Assembly: GCF_900116425.1 (NCBI RefSeq) | Contig: NZ_FPAS01000001.1 | Location: 372,001-436,000, forward strand | From: Lishizhenia tianjinensis | GTDB taxonomy: Bacteria > Bacteroidota > Bacteroidia > Flavobacteriales_D > Crocinitomicaceae | Length of the DNA: 64,000 nt | Direction: 5' to 3' | Part shown: positions 41,415 through 50,029 of the stretch, one piece after another | Layout of the letters: each line of letters begins with the position of its first letter | Numbering within the stretch: the stretch's first letter is position 1 | Notes under the pieces: model-generated | Databases searched by the model: none | Seen by the model: only the letters and a program-made list of their open reading frames with translations | Told to the model about the DNA's origin: nothing | Program-made: the position numbers and the translations under genes

Positions 41415-42425
41415 TTACAACCATTTTTTTCGTTTGAAATAAATGAGCATGGCAATGGCTAAGATTATCATAACGGCCATGCAATAGAAATAGGCGTTTT
41501 TATAATGCAATTCTGGAATGTTGTCGAAGTTCATACCATAGATACCTGCAATGAAAGTTAAGGGAATAAATATGGCACCAACGATGGTCAATACCTTCAT
41601 GATTTCATTCATTTTTTGACCTTGAATGGCGTAGTAGATATTGCCCAAACCTTCTAAAATGGATTTATTACTCTCTATCTCATCCAGTAAACTCAAACAA
41701 TTATCGCGTAAATCGGAGAAGAAGTATTTGTTCTCTTCATCTATTTGAATGTTGTTGAGTTTTTCGAGTTGACCGAATAATTCTTTAAGTGGGAATACAA
41801 CCTGTCTTAATTCTATGAGTTGTCGTTTTTCAGCTTCTATTTCTTTGAACAGACTGTGATCATCTTCCTCAGCCATGCGTATATCATATTCTTCGATTTT
41901 TTGCTGAACGTCTTCAATTACCTCAAAATAGTTATCAATAATGGCTTCGAGGAGCTTATACAAAAGATAATCCGCACCGCGTTTACGAATTCGACCTTTG
42001 TCAAACTCTATACGCTCTCTTACATCTGTAAAGTGATCAGATTTTTTCTCTTGGAAGGAGATTAAATAATTCGATCCTAAAATAAAGCTAAGCTGCTCTT
42101 TTTTAAGTTCTAAACTTGTTGTGTTTGGCTCTAGAGAGCGCAGGGAAAAGAAAATGTAGCTATCAAATTCTTCTACCTTAGGGCGTTGTACAAAGGTGTA
42201 AATATCTTCTACAGAAAGTGGGTGCAAGCCCATTTCTGTGGCGAAATCTTCAATTTCTTCCTTGCAATCTATAGAATGAAAGTTGAGCCAATGTACACTG
42301 TGATCGTGTTTATAATTGTCTAACCAAACAGGAAAACATTCCTGCGCATTGCTTTTGATAAGGTTCACCTCCTCAGCATTGTAAGCGTAATACTGCGTAG
42401 GTATTTTCAATTTGTTGTCGTCCAT
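41415..42425 (-). CDS. corA: CorA-family magnesium/cobalt transporter
   Basis: The 336-residue protein has a cytoplasmic alpha/beta funnel and two C-terminal helices; the GMN signature is in 'YGMNFDNIPELHYKNAYF' after the first helix. 'PRVEEFDSYIFF' type region and the late Leu-rich second helix are typical. It imports Mg2+ (and Co2+/Ni2+) as a pentamer in the inner membrane. It ends with the basic 'KRKKWL'. Confidence 0.94.
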   Translation of the reverse strand: MDDNKLKIPTQYYAYNAEEVNLIKSNAQECFPVWLDNYKHDHSVHWLNFHSIDCKEEIEDFATEMGLHPLSVEDIYTFVQRPKVEEFDSYIFFSLRSLEPNTTSLELKKEQLSFILGSNYLISFQEKKSDHFTDVRERIEFDKGRIRKRGADYLLYKLLEAIIDNYFEVIEDVQQKIEEYDIRMAEEDDHSLFKEIEAEKRQLIELRQVVFPLKELFGQLEKLNNIQIDEENKYFFSDLRDNCLSLLDEIESNKSILEGLGNIYYAIQGQKMNEIMKVLTIVGAIFIPLTFIAGIYGMNFDNIPELHYKNAYFYCMAVMIILAIAMLIYFKRKKWL

Positions 42426-42455
42426 ACTACTAAAATAGTAGAATTGACGATATAC

Positions 42456-43064
42456 TTATGGGTCCTCTCTTAAAATTGGAATCTTTTCTCCGGCCTCTAT
42501 TCTAACGTGTACTTTGTTTTCTCTTGGGGTAACCGGACAAGAATATCTATAAGAATAAGCACAATAAGGGTTATACAACATGTTAAAATCAAGTACTATG
42601 CTATCTCCTTTTTCAGGTTTATTGATATCCAAATATCTACCCGTAGGATAACTCTCATCAGGTATGGTATAGTCATCAATAGGGAAGAAGAGGTAGTTTT
42701 CGTATTCTTCTTTTTCCAAAAGATTCATGTTTTGATATACAGGAACCTCTAACAAGGAGTCTCCAACGTAAAAGCTTAGGTATCCGTACCTTCTGTATTT
42801 AGGTCTTCTTGATGTACTGGTTTTCATCTTAATCACGTCCCCCACATCTTTTCTGAAACCGGCAGTGATTACCCAGTTGCTGTCAACCTCAAAGAAGTCT
42901 AAACGTACAAAGTGTGCTTTTTCATCTTCATTTAAAAATGAGGTGCTGTCTAACATGTGTTGGTTGCGTTCTATTCTAAGTTGTGTTATAGAATCAACGT
43001 AGCTGTTTTGTCCTATACTTATAAAAGTAAGGAGTAGCGCGTAAAAGGTAAATAGTGTTTTCAT
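42456..43064 (-). CDS. DUF1684-family protein
   Basis: From the ATG at 43064 (signal peptide 'MKTLFTFYALLLTFISIGQ') the 202-residue secreted protein has the DUF1684 pattern: 'GRYLDINKPEKGDSIVLDFNMLYNPYCAYSYRYSCPVTP', 'ENKVHVRIEAGEK' and 'YLFFPIDDYT'. Its biochemical function is unknown. It follows the YggS gene and may be co-transcribed with it. Confidence 0.8.
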   Translation of the reverse strand: MKTLFTFYALLLTFISIGQNSYVDSITQLRIERNQHMLDSTSFLNEDEKAHFVRLDFFEVDSNWVITAGFRKDVGDVIKMKTSTSRRPKYRRYGYLSFYVGDSLLEVPVYQNMNLLEKEEYENYLFFPIDDYTIPDESYPTGRYLDINKPEKGDSIVLDFNMLYNPYCAYSYRYSCPVTPRENKVHVRIEAGEKIPILREDP

Positions 43065-43065
43065 A

Positions 43066-43731
43066 TCAGTAGTTTCTAGTTCCAAAAATAGTACTTCCTA
43101 CACGTATCATCGTGCTGCCTTCTTCAACGGCAATTTTGTAGTCACCACTCATACCCATAGAGATTTCTTTAAAATCTGGGTTGAATTTAAAGTAGTGACT
43201 TTTGATGATTTGAAAGTAGTTATGTAAGGTTCTAAATTCGTCTGCTACTTGCGAAGTGTTTTCTGTATTGGTTGCCATACCCATTACCCCAACAACATTG
43301 ATGTTTTGCATTTCCACAAATTCATTGTCGTTTAAAAGTTCTTTGGCTTCTTCAAAAGAGAATCCAAATTTTGTGTCTTCTTGGGCGATATGAAATTGAA
43401 GTAGCACCTTGATGATTCTATCATTTTTAGCGGCCTGCTTATTGATTTCTTTTAACAGACGCATGCTGTCTACAGCATGTATTAAATCTACAAAAGGGGC
43501 AATGTATTTCACCTTGTTACGCTGTAGATGCCCGATTAAATGCCACTTAATATCATTGGGAAGAGCTTCGTGTTTTTCAACGAGTTCTTGCACTTTGTTT
43601 TCACCGAAAATACGTTGACCACCCTGGTAGGCAGTTTCTATATCAGCAACAGGTTTTGTTTTGGATACGGCAACAAGGGTAACCTCTTCACCAATTTCTT
43701 CCTTTATCCTATTTATCGTTTCAACTATCAT
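43066..43731 (-). CDS. yggS: PLP homeostasis protein, YggS/PLPBP family
   Basis: The 221-residue protein binds pyridoxal 5'-phosphate without enzyme activity and adjusts PLP supply. The fold-III PLP-binding lysine is in 'VAVSKTKPVADIETAY', followed by 'FGENKVQELVEK', 'WHLIGHLQRNKVK', 'VLLQFHIAQEDTKFGFS' and 'MGMSGDYKIAVEEGSTMIRVGSTIFG'. The start overlaps the end of the DUF1015 gene by 4 bp (ATGA). Confidence 0.95.
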   Translation of the reverse strand: MIVETINRIKEEIGEEVTLVAVSKTKPVADIETAYQGGQRIFGENKVQELVEKHEALPNDIKWHLIGHLQRNKVKYIAPFVDLIHAVDSMRLLKEINKQAAKNDRIIKVLLQFHIAQEDTKFGFSFEEAKELLNDNEFVEMQNINVVGVMGMATNTENTSQVADEFRTLHNYFQIIKSHYFKFNPDFKEISMGMSGDYKIAVEEGSTMIRVGSTIFGTRNY

Positions 43732-44975
43732 TCGTTAATCTTATAAATGGTTAAACCACTTCGCATTTTTGGCTCTACCCAAGTAGATTTTGGCGGCATG
43801 ATTTTATTTTCGTCGGCAACGGCCTTTACCTGATCTATCGTTACGGGGAACAATACAAATCCTACTTTATATTTCCCTTTGGCGATTTCTCTTTCTACAC
43901 CTAAATGACCTTCTTCACCCGAAATGAAATTGATGTCTTTGTTGGTTTTTAAATCCTTTATATCAAAGATAGGGGAGAGAATGTACTTTGTCAAAATTTG
44001 TGCATCAATTTGATCCACAACGTCATCCGATTTTAAGATGTTGGGTTTACATTTTAACTTGTACCAATTCCCATCCATACAACAGTGCATTTCGTGCATG
44101 TTTTCTGGTGAACAGGCTCCATCTAGTTTGCTAACTTCAAAGTTTTCCTCAAGGGCGGATAAGATTTCTTGCGGTGTATGACCATTCATAGTTTTCACCA
44201 AACGGTTAAATTCTAAAATGGTTAAACGCGTTTCGTCGATTAAGAAACCAAGGATGTAATTGTAGTTTTTGTCTCCCGTTGCATTAGGATTTCTTTCCTT
44301 TAATCGTTCACTTAAAAGCGCAGAACTTGCCGATCTATGGTGTCCATCAGCAATATAAGTTGCCTCTATACTTTGGTAAGCTTCAATTAATTTTTCCTTC
44401 AATACATCTTGTACTACCCACAATTCGTGCTTAACGGTATCTGCTGTACAAAATTCATATTCTGGTCGTGCCGAACAAATGATTTCTAATAAATCGTCTA
44501 TCAATTTGTCTTTGCGGTGAGAAATAAGAACAGGTTCTGCATTAAAACCAACGATGTCTAAATAGTTGGTAAACATCTCCTCGCGCTCCGTTAGGGTTGC
44601 TTCGTGTTTTTTAATGAGATCGTTGTTGTATTCTTCAACACTGGCACCGGCAATTACACCTGTGTAAACGTGTCCATTTTTAGTCTGTTGATAAACATAT
44701 AAAGCTTCCTCATCTTCTTGTTGTAGGATACCTTGTGCACAAAACTCTTCAAAAACGTTACGCACATTTTTAAATCTTTCGGGTGAATTGGGTTCTGTTC
44801 TCAACTCTTCCGAAATGTTGTGTTCTGGGTTAATGATGTGTATAAAGGTGTAAGGGTTATCCTCTAGTTTGGCTTCAAGAATGTTGGGTTTGTACGTGTA
44901 ATAAGGGCGTGAAGCTACTAAATGAGCTTTATCTCTTGTTGGTCGTACTGCTTTAAATGCTTTAAGTTTTGCCAT
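43728..44975 (-). CDS. DUF1015-family protein
   Basis: From the ATG at 44975 (415 residues) the protein starts 'MAKLKAFKAVRPTRDKAHLVASRPYYTYKP', the typical DUF1015 N-terminus, then 'ADGHHRSASSALL' and 'GEEGHLGVE'. DUF1015 proteins are often near serC/serA and thought to be linked to serine metabolism, but biochemical function is unproven. The gene follows a terminator at 45006, yet is on the serC-serA strand. Confidence 0.88.
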   Translation of the reverse strand: MAKLKAFKAVRPTRDKAHLVASRPYYTYKPNILEAKLEDNPYTFIHIINPEHNISEELRTEPNSPERFKNVRNVFEEFCAQGILQQEDEEALYVYQQTKNGHVYTGVIAGASVEEYNNDLIKKHEATLTEREEMFTNYLDIVGFNAEPVLISHRKDKLIDDLLEIICSARPEYEFCTADTVKHELWVVQDVLKEKLIEAYQSIEATYIADGHHRSASSALLSERLKERNPNATGDKNYNYILGFLIDETRLTILEFNRLVKTMNGHTPQEILSALEENFEVSKLDGACSPENMHEMHCCMDGNWYKLKCKPNILKSDDVVDQIDAQILTKYILSPIFDIKDLKTNKDINFISGEEGHLGVEREIAKGKYKVGFVLFPVTIDQVKAVADENKIMPPKSTWVEPKMRSGLTIYKINE

Positions 44976-45005
44976 AATATCAATTGAGTAAAAAGGGGAC
45001 ACAAA

Positions 45006-45031
45006 AAAGGTTGGACAGAAGCCCAACCTTT
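45006..45031 (-). terminator. Terminator after serA
   Basis: AAAGGTTGG and CCAACCTTT (8-base loop) followed by a T run on the minus strand. It separates serA from the DUF1015 gene. Confidence 0.8.
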
Positions 45032-45049
45032 AAAAGTATTTGTAAAAAA

Positions 45050-46018
45050 TTATTTAGAACCGAAGTTCGAAACAATGATATCTGCTAATTCTAAACCTAT
45101 ACGTGCTTGAGCTTCAACTGTAGCTGCACCAATGTGAGGCGTAGTAGCGATTTTGTCGTTTGTCAATAAATCTTGACGAGGGTTTGGTTCGTTTTCGAAT
45201 ACGTCTAAAGCAACGTTTGCTACTTTACCAGATTCTATAGCTGCCAATAAAGCATCTTCATCAATAACACCACCTCTGGCAGCATTAACGATGCGAACAC
45301 CATCCTTCATTTTATCAAATTCAGAAGCTCCTAGAACTGCTGATCCGTCTTTTTGTTTTGGAACGTGTAAAGAGATGAAATCAGAAGCAGCCAACATTGC
45401 AGAAATGTCTGTAGTTGTTTTAACCTCTGCTTCAATTCTACCCACACCTTCTATCGTTAAAGGGATGCTTACGCTTTCTTCTTCTCTAGAAACAGCAATT
45501 ACTTTCATTCCACATCCTAAGGCATAAGATGCTAAAGATTGACCGATTCTACCGAATCCGATAATACCTAAAGTTTTCCCTCTTAACTCAACTCCTTTAC
45601 CGTATTTTTTCTTCAATACTTTAAAGTCATTTGCACCATTCGCTGGCATGTTTTTAAAAGAATCGTGTAAAGAACGAGAGATAGAGAATAAGTGTCCCAT
45701 TACCAACTCAGCTACAGATTGAGAAGAAGCTGCAGGTGTATTAGAAACAATAATTCCTTTGTTACGCGCGTACTCAACATCTATGTTGTCCATACCTACA
45801 CCACCTCTTCCGATGAATTTAAGGTTAGGACAAGCATCGATTAAGTTTTCTCTCACTACAGTAGCAGATCTAACGATCAAAGCCTCGTAGTTTTCGTTGT
45901 TGATAACCTCGATTAATTTGTCTTGTTCTATCGTTTCTGTGCTAACTGTATGTCCAGCTTTTTCCAAAGCTTCTTTACCTTCTGCTGATATACCGTCGTT
46001 TGCTAATATTTTCATCAT
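45050..46018 (-). CDS. serA: D-3-phosphoglycerate dehydrogenase (SerA-like)
   Basis: The 322-residue protein is a D-2-hydroxyacid dehydrogenase of the short SerA type. It has the Rossmann 'LGIIGFGRIGQSLASYALGCGMKVIAV', the catalytic 'NAARGGVIDEDALL', 'ALDVFENEPNPR' and 'PHIGAATVEAQARIG'. It lacks the ACT domain of longer SerA forms. It catalyses the first committed serine step. It lies 27 bp downstream of serC. Confidence 0.93.
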   Translation of the reverse strand: MMKILANDGISAEGKEALEKAGHTVSTETIEQDKLIEVINNENYEALIVRSATVVRENLIDACPNLKFIGRGGVGMDNIDVEYARNKGIIVSNTPAASSQSVAELVMGHLFSISRSLHDSFKNMPANGANDFKVLKKKYGKGVELRGKTLGIIGFGRIGQSLASYALGCGMKVIAVSREEESVSIPLTIEGVGRIEAEVKTTTDISAMLAASDFISLHVPKQKDGSAVLGASEFDKMKDGVRIVNAARGGVIDEDALLAAIESGKVANVALDVFENEPNPRQDLLTNDKIATTPHIGAATVEAQARIGLELADIIVSNFGSK

Positions 46019-46044
46019 TGTATTTTCTTTTGGAATTAAGCGTA

Positions 46045-47103
46045 TTATTTATTGAAGTTGTTCATTACATCAACAAGTACTTCAACACTGCTTAATGGCA
46101 ATGCATTGTACATAGATGCTCTAAATCCACCAACTGATCTGTGACCTTTCAATCCAACAATACCTGCTGCATTCCAAGCTGCGTTGAACTTATCTGTTAA
46201 GCTTTCGTCAGTTAAACGGAAAGTAACGTTCATTTCAGATCTATCTTCTACCGCTGTAGTTCCTTCGAACAATGGGTTTTCGTCTATTGTTTTGTAAATC
46301 AATTCAGCTTTTGCTTGGTTTTCTTTAGCAATTGCTTGAACTCCTCCATTTTCTAACATGTGTTGCAAGTTTAAGTTAGCAACAAATACAGAATATACTG
46401 GAGGTGTATTGAACATAGAATCTTTTTTCGCGTGGATCGCTAAGTCTAAGTAACTTGGGATGTGCTCAGCTGTAGATTTACCTAAAATTTCATCTTTAAC
46501 GATGTATAAAGTAGCTCCTGCTGGACCTAAGTTTTTCTGCGCTCCTGCGTAAATAATATCAAAATCTGCAACGTTGATTTCTTTAGAGAAGATGTCAGAA
46601 GACATATCACACACTAAAGGAACGTTTGTTTTTGGGAAGTCTTTGAATTGCGTACCAGCAATGGTGTTGTTAGAAGTAAAGTGTAAGAAATCTATATCTT
46701 CTGGAATTTCGAATCCTTTAGGGATGTAAGAGAAACCTTTGTCTTGAGAAGATGCAATTTCTACAACATCTAAACCAATTCCTTTTGCTTCTTTAATTGC
46801 GTTTGTAGCCCAAGTACCAGTGTTGATGTAACCAGCTCTTTTGTGTTTCCCCATCATGTTGTAAGCCGTGATCAAGAAACCTAAACTCGCTCCACCTTGT
46901 AAGAACAATACAGTGTATCCAGCCGGAACGTTTAATGCTTTCTTAACATTCTCTCTAGCTTCTTCCATTACTGCAACGAAGTCAGCGCTACGGTGAGAAA
47001 CTTCTAAAATTGATAGTCCATTAAAATCGATAACTGCTGCTGCAGCTTTTTTAAAAACTTCTTGTGGTAAGATACAAGGACCAGCTCCAAAATTGTGTTT
47101 CAT
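46045..47103 (-). CDS. serC: Phosphoserine aminotransferase
   Basis: The 352-residue class V aminotransferase has 'FGAGPCILPQEVF', 'EVSHRS', and the PLP lysine in 'IYAGAQKNLGPAGATLYIVKD', all characteristic of SerC. It converts 3-phosphohydroxypyruvate to phosphoserine with glutamate. It precedes serA in one operon. The third enzyme, serB, is not in the window. A consensus DnaA box lies upstream at 47197-47205 (see findings). Confidence 0.96.
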   Translation of the reverse strand: MKHNFGAGPCILPQEVFKKAAAAVIDFNGLSILEVSHRSADFVAVMEEARENVKKALNVPAGYTVLFLQGGASLGFLITAYNMMGKHKRAGYINTGTWATNAIKEAKGIGLDVVEIASSQDKGFSYIPKGFEIPEDIDFLHFTSNNTIAGTQFKDFPKTNVPLVCDMSSDIFSKEINVADFDIIYAGAQKNLGPAGATLYIVKDEILGKSTAEHIPSYLDLAIHAKKDSMFNTPPVYSVFVANLNLQHMLENGGVQAIAKENQAKAELIYKTIDENPLFEGTTAVEDRSEMNVTFRLTDESLTDKFNAAWNAAGIVGLKGHRSVGGFRASMYNALPLSSVEVLVDVMNNFNK

Positions 47104-47290
47104 TTTTGATATTTTTTGATATGTTCAATTGTGCGGTGTAAATACTTTGTAATCAATGTGTAAGTATAGTTTATTACAAGTGTGTATTACAGTGATTTAT
47201 CCACAGCACAAAATTGTAAAATTATTTATGAAATTCACCACAATTTAAGGAGATAAAATGAATTAAAATGAAAAGATTTTAACACAATAA
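47104..47290. promoter_or_regulatory. serC upstream region with a perfect DnaA box
   Basis: About 190 bp between serC and the THX gene, both on the minus strand. TTATCCACA occurs at 47197-47205. No clear TAnnTTTG box is visible, and no riboswitch-like fold is recognised. A terminator for THX is at 47291-47327. Confidence 0.4.
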
Positions 47291-47327
47291 AAAAAAGTCC
47301 CCAATCTTAATAGAATGGAGACTTTTT
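47291..47327 (-). terminator. Terminator of the THX-histone fusion gene
   Basis: AAAAAGTC and GACTTTTT pair with CC/GG in the interior and a 14-base loop; a T run follows on the minus strand. Confidence 0.7.
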
Positions 47328-47345
47328 GTTCATCTTATGTTTATA

Positions 47346-47654
47346 CTATTCTTCTTCGTCTTTCTTTTTAGCGGTAGACTTCTTTGCTGTGGAAGTCTTT
47401 TTAGCTGCTGTAGTTTTCTTTGCAGTTGTACTTGTTGATTTGGCCGCTGTGGTTTTTTTAGCCGTGGTAGTTTTTTTAGCTGCCGTTGTTGTACTTGCTT
47501 TTTTTGCAGGTGCCTTCTTTTTCACCGGTTCAGCTTTCGTTGCTTTTTCAGCGCTTGGTTTTGCATTGGGCATCGCTTTTTTCTTCGGACGAGTAATTCC
47601 GTAGCTGCCTCTAAATCGTTTACCTTTTGCTGTTTTCACATCTCCTTTTCCCAT
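47346..47654 (-). CDS. THX-type ribosomal protein with a histone H1-like tail
   Basis: Residues 1-26 ('MGKGDVKTAKGKRFRGSYG' and what follows) match the small ribosomal THX protein (compare MGKGDKKT/S..RGSYG). Residues 30-102 are an Ala/Lys/Thr tail with repeats like KKTTTAKKTTAAK, typical of histone-H1-like proteins. Normal THX proteins end near residue 26-40. A role in ribosome or nucleoid packing is inferred. The complementary strand carries a frame of length 92 aa, which is a repeat-derived artefact. Confidence 0.75.
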   Translation of the reverse strand: MGKGDVKTAKGKRFRGSYGITRPKKKAMPNAKPSAEKATKAEPVKKKAPAKKASTTTAAKKTTTAKKTTAAKSTSTTAKKTTAAKKTSTAKKSTAKKKDEEE

Positions 47655-47751
47655 GTGCTTTTTTGTTTATAGTTTGCTCTAATGTAAGTATTTAAAACTT
47701 AATTATCAAGCACTTGAAGGGCAGAGGAGAAGAAGTTGTGTATAGCGCGAC

Positions 47752-48426
47752 TTATAGACGTTTTATGATTTCTCTTTCCATTTCATCTGCATTGCGCAGT
47801 ATTTGCTTACACCAAGAAATTTTTAGTTCAACGATTTCTTCAGGAGATAACTTCCAATCAACTTCGGAGTTTTCTAATCGATTTCTAAGGGTGTGCATCA
47901 CCAATGCTGCTGAAACTGACACGTTGAAACTTTCGGTGAATCCATACATAGGAATATGCACGTATTCATCGGCCATTTCCATGGCTGTATCCGAAAGTCC
48001 AGTCCACTCCGTCCCAAACATGATGGCGGTTTTGGGAGTGATGTCTAAATCGTGTATGGTTACACTTTTTTTATGTGGACTTGTAGCTACAATTTTATAG
48101 CCTTGACTTCTTAAATGATTGATACAATCTTTGGTTGCATTCTCTTTCGAAGTGTACTGTTTTAAGTCTATCCATTGTGTTGCACCTTTCGCAATTTCTG
48201 GATCAACTTTATATTTGAATTCGTTTTCTATGATGTGTAAATCTTGAAAACCAAATAAATCGCAACTTCTTACAACCGCAGAGGCATTGTGTTGTTGGTA
48301 CATATTTTCAACAACTATGGCCATGTGGCGTGTTCTCAATTGAGAGAGACGGTCAAACATTTCTTGTTTGTTCTCTGTAATGATATCGTAAAAGGCGGCG
48401 AGTACTTGTTCTCTTTGATTATCCAT
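47752..48426 (-). CDS. trmH: SpoU-family tRNA (Gm18)-2'-O-methyltransferase
   Basis: The 224-residue protein has the SPOUT motifs: 'NASAVVRSCDLFGFQDLHIIE' (motif 1), 'IMFGTEWTGLSDTAMEMADEYVHIPMYGFTESFNVSVSAALVMHTL' (motifs 2 and 3, forming the trefoil knot). TrmH methylates G18 in the D-loop of tRNA. It is divergent with nothing; the HU gene terminator lies 19 bp upstream. Family within SpoU (TrmH vs RlmB) is less certain. Confidence 0.85.
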   Translation of the reverse strand: MDNQREQVLAAFYDIITENKQEMFDRLSQLRTRHMAIVVENMYQQHNASAVVRSCDLFGFQDLHIIENEFKYKVDPEIAKGATQWIDLKQYTSKENATKDCINHLRSQGYKIVATSPHKKSVTIHDLDITPKTAIMFGTEWTGLSDTAMEMADEYVHIPMYGFTESFNVSVSAALVMHTLRNRLENSEVDWKLSPEEIVELKISWCKQILRNADEMEREIIKRL

Positions 48427-48444
48427 ATTTATAGCAATAAAAAA

Positions 48445-48462
48445 AGGGAGCCGAGGCTCCCT
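48445..48462 (-). terminator. Terminator of the HU gene
   Basis: AGGGAGCC-GA-GGCTCCCT has a very short loop with 8-bp perfect arms; a T run follows on the minus strand. Confidence 0.8.
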
Positions 48463-48481
48463 TCATCTTTGATAAACCTTA

Positions 48482-48754
48482 TTAGTTTACTTTGTCTTGT
48501 AAATCAGCACCTGCTTTGAACTTAACAACGTTCTTAGCAGCGATTTGAATTTCTTTACCAGTTTGTGGGTTTCTTCCAGTTCTAGCAGCTCTCTCAGAGA
48601 TAGAGAAAGATCCAAATCCGATTAATGAGATTCTATCTCCTTTTTTCAACGCGTCAGTTGTAGCGTTGATAAATCCGTCTAATGCTTTTTTTGCATCAGC
48701 TTTTGATAATCCAGCATCTGAAGCCATCGCTTCAATTAATTCTGCTTTGTTCAT
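48482..48754 (-). CDS. hup: HU-family DNA-binding protein
   Basis: The 90-residue protein is a typical HU/IHF histone-like protein with 'MNKAELIEAMASDAGLSKADAKKALDGFI', the 'GFGSF' turn, and the DNA-binding arm 'ERAARTGRNPQTGKEIQI'. It bends and packs DNA. It has its own promoter (see next) and terminator, so is expressed alone at high level. Confidence 0.97.
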   Translation of the reverse strand: MNKAELIEAMASDAGLSKADAKKALDGFINATTDALKKGDRISLIGFGSFSISERAARTGRNPQTGKEIQIAAKNVVKFKAGADLQDKVN

Positions 48755-49069
48755 AGTTTTGGTTTTTGTTTGTTTTCAAAATTAACTGTAACAAATATAT
48801 ACGAATAAGCTTATTTAGCAAGGGTTTCAGAAAAAAAATAGTCGCTTCTGTTGATAATTCCGGCAAAATGTTGATAAGAATCCTTGTAAACCTTTGTATT
48901 CGAGGGTTTTGAAGGTGTTGTGCGAATAATAAAAAAAATACTGCGAATTTCAATTTTGTATAATAAACGCTTTAATCCCCCTATTTTACTGAGGTTTTTC
49001 CCTACAACGTATTACTTAGTAGAACCGGGCTTTGTCAAAAGTTTTGACGAGATACTCGTCAAGCTCTTC
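48755..49069. other. Intergenic region between HU and fmt
   Basis: About 315 bp with the HU promoter and the two TGTTGATAA elements 20 bp apart. A weak hairpin CGAGAT-ACTCGTC occurs at about 49047-49061 after the fmt stop. No coding gene. Confidence 0.4.
48792..48823 (-). promoter_or_regulatory. HU promoter
   Basis: On the minus strand CCTTG (48819-48823) is followed about 20 bp later by TATATTTG (48792-48799), matching the Bacteroidota pattern. Two copies of TGTTGATAA (48849, 48869) lie upstream. Confidence 0.6.
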
Positions 49070-50029
49070 TTACAAGGTAATTTCCCATTCTTCCGGACGG
49101 TAACCTTGCATAAATTGCTGCGCAGTTAAACGCTTTTTACCTTCCATTTGAATTTCATGAATTTCTAAGCTTCCTGTTCTTAGGGCTAAAATTAATTTTC
49201 CATCCAATTCTATAAGCGCTGGAACTTCGTTCGCTTTAGAAGAGTGTAGGGTCGTTTTAAAAACCTTGAATGTTTTATTATTGTCGGCCTTCGTATTGTG
49301 CATGGTAAACCAAGCTGTAGGGTAGGGCGACATTCCTCTCACAAAATTGTGTATCTGTTGTACATCCCAATCAAAATTAATAGCACAATCGGGTTTAAAT
49401 ATTTTCGGAGCAGGTTTCAATTCTTCCTCCGTTAATTGACTTTGATCAATTGCTTCGAACTCTCCACTTGATATTTTCAAAACACTTTGGAGGGTAAGTT
49501 TTGCTCCGAGGTGCATTAATCTGTCGTGTAATTCTCCCGCAGTTTCGTTTTCACCTATGGCAATGGCTTCTCTTTCGATAACCATACCAGTGTCTATTTC
49601 TTTTTCTATAAAGAAGGTTGTTACTCCAGTTTCTTTTTCGCCGTTAATCACAGCCCAGTTAATAGGCGCAGCACCTCTGTATTGTGGTAGTAAACTACCG
49701 TGAAGGTTTATGGTTCCTTTTGGCGGCATAGACCAAACTACTTCTGGCAACATTCTAAAGGCTACAACTACAAATAAATCGGCATTGATTGCTTTTAAGT
49801 TACCAATGAAATTTTCATCCTTAAGGTTGGTAGGTTGTAAACAAGGAATGTCGTGTTCCAAAGTATATTGCTTAACGGCACTTTGATTGATCTTTTGTCC
49901 ACGTCCAGCAGGTTTGTCTGGAGCAGTAATACAAGCTACTACATTAACCTCTGTGCTTTTATATAATGTATCTAATATAGTAACGGCGAACTCAGGAGTT
50001 CCCATAAAAACGATGTTCAACTTTTTCAT
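49070..50029 (-). CDS. fmt: Methionyl-tRNA formyltransferase
   Basis: From the ATG at 50029 (319 residues) the protein starts 'MKKLNIVFMGTPEFAV'. It has 'HGSLLPQYRGAAPINWAVINGEKETGVTTFFIEKEIDTG' (formyl donor site) and the C-terminal anticodon domain. It formylates initiator Met-tRNA. The start overlaps the MATE gene stop by one base (TAATG), so the genes are translationally coupled. Confidence 0.95.
   Translation of the reverse strand: MKKLNIVFMGTPEFAVTILDTLYKSTEVNVVACITAPDKPAGRGQKINQSAVKQYTLEHDIPCLQPTNLKDENFIGNLKAINADLFVVVAFRMLPEVVWSMPPKGTINLHGSLLPQYRGAAPINWAVINGEKETGVTTFFIEKEIDTGMVIEREAIAIGENETAGELHDRLMHLGAKLTLQSVLKISSGEFEAIDQSQLTEEELKPAPKIFKPDCAINFDWDVQQIHNFVRGMSPYPTAWFTMHNTKADNNKTFKVFKTTLHSSKANEVPALIELDGKLILALRTGSLEIHEIQMEGKKRLTAQQFMQGYRPEEWEITL

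Noticed and set aside
43540-43746. Plus-strand frame in yggS
   Set aside because: Shadow of the conserved yggS coding sequence.
47326-47604. 92-codon plus-strand frame in the THX gene
   Set aside because: It is the antisense of the Ala/Lys/Thr repeat tail and begins in the terminator.
48732-48953. 73-codon minus-strand frame upstream of HU
   Set aside because: Covers the HU promoter and start, no family features.
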